Positions 60,033 through 64,000 of a DNA stretch of 64,000 nucleotides are shown here, in pieces. The stretch lies in the NCBI RefSeq assembly GCF_000613185.1, contig NZ_CCBB010000003.1, positions 62,001 through 126,000 on the forward strand, in the 5' to 3' direction. The position numbers and the translations under genes are program-made. How positions within the stretch are numbered: position 1 is the first letter of the stretch; every line of letters begins with the position of its first letter. This DNA is from Mycolicibacterium cosmeticum. GTDB lineage: Bacteria; Actinomycetota; Actinomycetes; Mycobacteriales; Mycobacteriaceae. The notes beneath the pieces are model-generated. The model was not told where the DNA came from, ran no database searches, and saw only the letters and a program-made list of their open reading frames with translations.

Positions 60033-60617
60033 ATGATCAAGCCGGACAATCCGAATTCCGAATTCCAGCTCGGCGGTATCAACCACGTCGCGCTGGTGTG
60101 CTCGGACATGCAACGCACCGTGGAGTTCTACTCCGGGGTGCTCGGCATGCCGCTGATCAAGGCGATCGACCTGCCCGGCGGCATGGGGCAGCACTTCTTC
60201 TTCGACGCCGGCAACGGTGACTGCGTCGCCTTCTTCTGGTTCACCGACGCGCCCGACGGCGTCCCCGGGATCTCCGCGCCGATCGCGCTGCCGGGCCTCG
60301 GTGAGATCACCAGCGCGGTGTCCACCATGAACCACCTGGCCTTCCACGTGCCGGCGGAGAAGTTCGACGAGTACCGGGAGAAACTCAAGGCCAAGGGCGT
60401 TCGGGTCGGACCGGTGCTCAACCACGACGAGAGCGAATGGCAGGCGTCGCCGACCCTGCATCCGGGTGTCTACGTGCGGTCGTTCTACTTCCAGGACCCG
60501 GACGGCATCACGCTGGAATTCGCCTGCTGGGTCAAGCAGTTCGACCCGGACGAAGCCAAGGTGGCACCGCGGACCGCGGCCGACCGCCGCGTCAAGGTTT
60601 CTTCGCGCGAACGTTGA
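60033..60617 (+). CDS. Glyoxalase/VOC-superfamily protein, Rv0274-like
   Basis: A 194-residue vicinal-oxygen-chelate protein. Two beta-alpha-beta-beta-beta modules are seen: GGINHVALVCSDMQRTVEFYSGVLGMPLIKAIDL at the start with metal ligand His18, and STMNHLAFHVPAEKFDEYREKLKAKGVRVG in the second half. The final Glu ligand is in GITLEFACW. It could be a dioxygenase, a lyase or an epimerase. It is the divergent partner of the TetR operon and has GGTGGGAG before the ATG. Confidence 0.9.
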   Translation: MIKPDNPNSEFQLGGINHVALVCSDMQRTVEFYSGVLGMPLIKAIDLPGGMGQHFFFDAGNGDCVAFFWFTDAPDGVPGISAPIALPGLGEITSAVSTMNHLAFHVPAEKFDEYREKLKAKGVRVGPVLNHDESEWQASPTLHPGVYVRSFYFQDPDGITLEFACWVKQFDPDEAKVAPRTAADRRVKVSSRER

Positions 60618-60671
60618 CTACCGCTCGAAGTTCACGCGGCGATTCTTCGAGCGGTAAGCAACGTTCGCGCG
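60604..60671. terminator. Long two-part stem-loop after the glyoxalase gene
   Basis: CGCGCGAACGTT (60604-60615) pairs with AACGTTCGCGCG (60660-60671), and TACCGCTCGAAG (60619-60630) pairs with 60645-60656 around a 14-base loop. The stop codon lies in the left arm. Probably the terminator between this gene and the MpaB-type gene. Confidence 0.75.
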
Positions 60672-60755
60672 GAATGGCCGCGGCGTCTTGACACCTGTCC
60701 AATCCGAGCGGCAATATCAGGAAACAACCGTTCGCACATTTGGGTAGGGGTGTCC

Positions 60756-61634
60756 ATGACCATCGCCGAACGTCCGGTCAACGAGACCGCTCGCACCGCG
60801 GTGCGCCGGCCGCGGTGGGGCGCCGGCTTCGACGACGGGCTGATGGGGGTGGCCCTGCTGGCCGGTCCGGCGAACGTGATCATGCAGTTGGCCCGCCCCG
60901 GCGTCGGCTACGGCGTCATGGAGAGCCGGGTCGACAGCGGCCGGGTGGATCTGCACCCGATCAAGCGGGCCCGGACCACCTTCACCTATCTGGCGGTCGC
61001 CGGCCGGGGCAGCGACGCGCAGAAGGCGGCCTTCCGGCGCGCGGTCAACCGGGCGCATGCCCAGGTCTATTCCACCGAGGACAGCCCGGTGCAGTACAAC
61101 GCCTTCGACAAGGATCTGCAGCTGTGGGTGGCGGCGTGTCTGTACAAGGGTGCGGTCGACGTGCACCGGCTGTTCGTCGGGGAGATGGACGAGGAAACGG
61201 CGGACCAGCACTACCGCGAGGGCATGACGCTGGGCACCACCCTGCAGGTGTCGCCGGAGATGTGGCCGGCCGACCGGGCGGCCTTCGACAAGTACTGGGC
61301 CGAATCGCTGGAGCAGGTGCACATCGACGACGCGGTGCGTGAATACCTGTACCCGATTGCGGTGGCGCGGTTGCGCGGCTTACAGCTGCCCGGCCCGCTG
61401 CAGCGGTACGCCGAGGAGTGGGCCGGATTGATCACCACCGGTTTCCTGCCGCAGCGATTCCGCGACGAGATGCGGCTGCCCTGGGATGCCCGGCGCCAGC
61501 GCCGCTTCCACCGGTTGATGACGGTGCTGCGGACGGTCAACAACGCCATGCCGGGATTCGTGCGGCAGTTCCCGTTCAACGTTCTGCTCAAGGACCTCGA
61601 CTGGCGTATCCGCACCGGCCGCCCATTGATCTGA
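60756..61634 (+). CDS. Oxygenase MpaB-type (DUF2236) family protein, Rv0276-like
   Basis: A 292-residue helical protein of the ER-bound oxygenase MpaB/DUF2236 family. Features are FDDGLMGVALLAGPANVIMQLARPGVGYGVMESRV, RARTTFTYLAVAGRGSDAQKAAFRRAVNRAHAQVYS and NAFDKDLQLWVAACLYKGAVDVHRLFVG in adjoining blocks, plus LRTVNNAMPGFVRQFPF near the end. The conserved Arg and His residues could bind heme or metal as in latex-clearing protein relatives. The ATG at 60756 has AGGGG five bases upstream; a GTG at 60750 is possible. The stop lies in a short tandem repeat. Confidence 0.88.
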   Translation: MTIAERPVNETARTAVRRPRWGAGFDDGLMGVALLAGPANVIMQLARPGVGYGVMESRVDSGRVDLHPIKRARTTFTYLAVAGRGSDAQKAAFRRAVNRAHAQVYSTEDSPVQYNAFDKDLQLWVAACLYKGAVDVHRLFVGEMDEETADQHYREGMTLGTTLQVSPEMWPADRAAFDKYWAESLEQVHIDDAVREYLYPIAVARLRGLQLPGPLQRYAEEWAGLITTGFLPQRFRDEMRLPWDARRQRRFHRLMTVLRTVNNAMPGFVRQFPFNVLLKDLDWRIRTGRPLI

Positions 61635-61674
61635 CCAAGCTCTGACCAAGCTCTGACCAAGCTCTGGTCAAGCT
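61631..61674 (+). repeat. Four tandem 11-base units
   Basis: CTGACCAAGCT occurs three times (61631-61641, 61642-61652, 61653-61663) followed by CTGGTCAAGCT (61664-61674). The stop codon of the MpaB-type gene is in the first unit. The last two units also form TGACCA-N5-TGGTCA. Confidence 0.9.
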
Positions 61675-61767
61675 CCAGCCAACTTGTGGCGGGTGCGCCG
61701 GGACCACGAGGCGAACCGGCCGAATCACGCAAATCACAAGGTCGCGGGGTGGTGAACGTCTCGACAG

Positions 61768-61816
61768 TTAGTTTATGCAATGCTAACTTCAGCGGAGTTA
61801 GCATAGGCAAACTTAA
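61768..61816 (+). promoter_or_regulatory. eccA3: Two IdeR-like iron boxes in the ESX-3 promoter
   Basis: TTAGTTTATGCAATGCTAA (61768-61786) and TTAGCATAGGCAAACTTAA (61798-61816) match the 19-base IdeR consensus TTAGGTTAGGCTAACCTAA at 14 and 15 positions. They are 30 bases apart. TAGCAT inside the second could be the -10 element, so IdeR-Fe would block initiation. AAGGAG follows directly. Confidence 0.75.
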
Positions 61817-61852
61817 GGAGACGGCGGGCGGCGTTGTGCCCCGCGATGGCAT

Positions 61853-63718
61853 ATGGATACGGTCAGTGGCACGCTCACGCCGAGCGTAGGAGGAGCGCGC
61901 GTCGACCGCGACGTCGCGAGCAGGTTCGCGACATGCTGTCGCGCCCTGGGGCTGTCGGTCCACGATCGGCAGCGTCCCGCCGATCTTGCCGCAGCCCGGT
62001 CGGGCTTCACCGAGCTGACCCGCATCGCGCGGGAGCACTGTGACGGGTGGGTGGGCCTGGCCGCCGCGGGAGCCGGCACCGGCGACCAGGCCGGCCGGGT
62101 CATCGAAACCATCTGGCGCACCGCCGCGACGCTGGGCGTCCTGCAGCGCAATATCGAGCTGAGCCCCGGCGCGCTGGGCTTCATCTATGACACCGGGTTG
62201 TATCTGCAGTTCCGGGCGACCGACCGCGACGATATCCAGCTCGCGTATGCCGCCACCCTGGCCGATTCCGGTGACTTCGCCGCCGCGGACAGCCTGGTCG
62301 CCGAGCTGGTCGAGCGCAGGCCGCACTGGCTGCAGGCGCGCTGGGTCCGGGTCGCGATCTTCCACCGCACCCGCCGGTGGGCCGACGTGGTGCGCCTGCT
62401 CACCCCCGTCGTCAACGATCCCGCCCTCGACCAGCACTACGCGCACGCCGCCCGGGTGACCCTCGGTATCGCGCTGGCCAACCTCGGCATGTTCGCCCCG
62501 GCGATCTCGCACCTGGAGGACCCGGACGGCCCGGTCGCGGTGGCCGCCGTCGACGGCGGCCTGGCCAAGGCGCTGTCGCTGCGCGCCCAGGGCGAGACCG
62601 AGGAGGCGGCCGACGTGCTGGCCGCGTTGTACGCCGCCAATCCCGAACACGCGGGAATCGAAGAGGCGCTGCAGGATTCGTCATTCGGGTTGAACACCAC
62701 CACCGCTGCCCGGATCGACGCGCGCACCGATCCGTGGGATCCGGGCACCGAGCCGGGTGAGGCCGATTTCGTCGACCCGGGAGCCAAGGAGCGCAAGGCG
62801 CACCTGCTCACCGAGGCCGAGGCCGAACTGGCCGAGTTCATCGGCCTCGACGAGGTCAAATACCAGGTGGCCCGGCTGAAGAGTTCGGTCGCGATGTCGA
62901 TCCGGCGCCAGGAGCGCGGCCTGGCCGTCGCCCAGCGCACCAACCACCTGGTGTTCGCCGGCCCACCCGGCACGGGTAAGACCACCATCGCCCGTGTCGT
63001 CGCCAAGATTTATTGCGGCCTGGGCCTTTTGAAGAAGGAGACGGTGCGCGAGGTGCACCGCGCCGACCTCATCGGTCAGCACATCGGCGAAACCGAAGCC
63101 AAGACCAACGCCATCATCGACAGCGCCCTGGACGGCGTGCTGTTCCTCGACGAGGCCTACGCGCTGGTGTCCACCGGCGCCAAGAACGACTTCGGTCTGG
63201 TGGCCATCGACACCCTGCTGGCCCGGATGGAGAACGACCGCGACCGGCTGGTGGTCATCGTGGCCGGCTACCGCGCCGACCTGGACCGCTTCCTGGACAC
63301 CAACGAGGGCCTGCGTTCCCGCTTCACCCGCAGCATCGACTTCCCGTCCTACAGCGCCCCGGAACTCGTCGAGATGGCGATGCGGATGGCCGAGAAGCGC
63401 GACAGCGTGTTCGAGACGGCGGCACACGACGAGATGGAGAAACTGTTCGCGCAGCTGGCGCAGGGAACGACCCCCGATGCCAACGGCGTGCCGCGGCGCA
63501 GCCTCGACATCGCCGGTAACGGCCGCTTCGTCCGAAACCTCGTGGAACGTTCCGAAGAGGAACGCGAATACCGATTGGACCACATGCCGCGATCGATCGG
63601 CGCCGCCGCGGATTCCGACGACTTCACCGACGACGAATTGATGACCATCACCGCCGATGACGTGAGCCGCTCGGCCGGCCCGCTGTTGCGCGGCCTCGGA
63701 CTGACGGTGCCCGAATGA
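61853..63718 (+). CDS. eccA3: ESX-3 type VII secretion AAA+ ATPase EccA3
   Basis: A 621-residue cytosolic ATPase of the CbxX/CfqX group. The N-terminal TPR-like half (about 20-285) includes FATCCRALGLSVHDRQRPADLAAARSGF. The C-terminal AAA+ domain has Walker A GPPGTGKT (370-377), Walker B FLDEAYAL (D433, E434) and LRSRFTRSIDFPSY. It is close to M. tuberculosis Rv0282 throughout. It helps ESX-3 export, which serves siderophore-mediated iron and zinc uptake. The ATG at 61853 is the first good in-frame start but lies about 30 bases after AAGGAGA, so the true start is somewhat uncertain. Confidence 0.95.
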   Translation: MDTVSGTLTPSVGGARVDRDVASRFATCCRALGLSVHDRQRPADLAAARSGFTELTRIAREHCDGWVGLAAAGAGTGDQAGRVIETIWRTAATLGVLQRNIELSPGALGFIYDTGLYLQFRATDRDDIQLAYAATLADSGDFAAADSLVAELVERRPHWLQARWVRVAIFHRTRRWADVVRLLTPVVNDPALDQHYAHAARVTLGIALANLGMFAPAISHLEDPDGPVAVAAVDGGLAKALSLRAQGETEEAADVLAALYAANPEHAGIEEALQDSSFGLNTTTAARIDARTDPWDPGTEPGEADFVDPGAKERKAHLLTEAEAELAEFIGLDEVKYQVARLKSSVAMSIRRQERGLAVAQRTNHLVFAGPPGTGKTTIARVVAKIYCGLGLLKKETVREVHRADLIGQHIGETEAKTNAIIDSALDGVLFLDEAYALVSTGAKNDFGLVAIDTLLARMENDRDRLVVIVAGYRADLDRFLDTNEGLRSRFTRSIDFPSYSAPELVEMAMRMAEKRDSVFETAAHDEMEKLFAQLAQGTTPDANGVPRRSLDIAGNGRFVRNLVERSEEEREYRLDHMPRSIGAAADSDDFTDDELMTITADDVSRSAGPLLRGLGLTVPE

Positions 63719-64000
63719 GCCCACAGGACAACGACGACCGCCGCGAGTTCGCTTCGCGCACACCGGTGAACGAGAACCCGGACCAGATCCGCCATCGGCG
63801 CGGGTTCGTCACCCGGCACCAGGTGTCGGGCTGGCGGTTCATGATGCGCCGCATCGCCTCCGGGGTCGCCTTGCACGACACCCGGATGCTGGTGGATCCC
63901 TTGCGCAGCCAGAGCCGTGCGGTGCTCGTCGGTGCCCTGGTGTTGGTCACCGGGCTGGCCGGCTGTTTCGTGTTCTCGTTGATCCGGCCCGCCGGGGACG
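63715..64000 (+). CDS. eccB3: ESX-3 core component EccB3, N-terminal part
   Basis: The frame opens at an ATG overlapping the eccA3 stop (ATGA) and runs off the window after 95 codons. The N-terminus NPDQIRHRRGFVTRHQVSGWRFMMRRIASGVALHDTRMLVDPL in adjoining blocks is the conserved cytosolic helix of EccB proteins. It is followed by the single membrane span AVLVGALVLVTGLAGCFVFSLI (about residues 70-91). EccB is a membrane-complex component with a large periplasmic domain, which lies beyond the window. Confidence 0.92.
   Translation, partial: MSPQDNDDRREFASRTPVNENPDQIRHRRGFVTRHQVSGWRFMMRRIASGVALHDTRMLVDPLRSQSRAVLVGALVLVTGLAGCFVFSLIRPAGD

Noticed and set aside
61631..61674. CRISPR-like direct repeats
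   Set aside because: The 11-base units are directly tandem with no spacers, and no cas genes are present.

Overview
The window is chromosomal DNA of a mycobacterium, most likely an environmental or fast-growing Mycolicibacterium-type species. The evidence is very high G+C with GTG and TTG starts, many leaderless -10 boxes placed 6-7 bases before start codons, F420- and FMN-dependent oxidoreductases, a DevR-DevS (DosR-DosS) pair, lysG, and an eccA3-eccB3 start of the ESX-3 secretion locus at the right edge. No transposase, integrase, tRNA, rRNA or CRISPR array was found.

Bases 1-11.7 kb hold scattered metabolic genes: an atypical SDR, a large arylsulfatase, a three-gene redox operon (nitroreductase, D-2-hydroxyacid dehydrogenase, PPOX/F420 protein), an HD-domain protein, an LLM/DUF1684/LLM operon, a double-hotdog thioesterase, an MscS channel and a small Rho_N/SAP-type protein. 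From 11.7 to 28.4 kb regulators dominate. They include TetR, LysR and LacI proteins, an ECF sigma factor in an operon with a cupin and a glutamine-amidotransferase-like protein, and a 933-residue LuxR-type ATPase regulator. Among them lie a diiron-hydrolase/membrane-protein pair and a hydroxypyruvate-isomerase-like gene facing its LacI repressor across two operators.

From 28.4 to 41 kb there is a TetR/Rieske oxygenase divergon and a Ddn-like protein. Next comes a run of co-directional genes: a DszA/NtaA-type flavin monooxygenase, a DszC/acyl-CoA-dehydrogenase-like flavoprotein, and a ribose-type ABC importer (binding protein, double ATPase, permease). This run looks like uptake plus oxidative cleavage of an unknown, possibly organosulfur, substrate. 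A TetR-TenA-TenA operon with 4-base overlaps and a secreted alpha/beta hydrolase follow. From 41 to 50.6 kb come lysG, a TetR, the hypoxia/redox system devR-devS with an Acg-type nitroreductase behind a Dos box, and a second TetR/Rieske divergon whose oxygenase is coupled to an amine-dehydrogenase-like protein. A STAS protein with a tiny downstream ORF and a terminator closes this part.

From 50.8 kb to the end the order matches, from memory, the M. tuberculosis Rv0269c-Rv0283 block: LigD-like polymerase, fadD2, (inserted SDR and small secreted protein), fadE6, (inserted D-2-hydroxyacid dehydrogenase), Rv0272c-like hydrolase, TetR, glyoxalase-fold protein, MpaB-type oxygenase, then eccA3 and the start of eccB3 behind two IdeR-like boxes. 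ESX-3 is the iron/zinc-linked type VII system, so the boxes suggest iron control.

Two near-identical palindromes (136-184 and 32806-32854), several strong operators and several long hairpins are annotated separately. All family names rest on motif and sequence recognition by eye; no database search was run.
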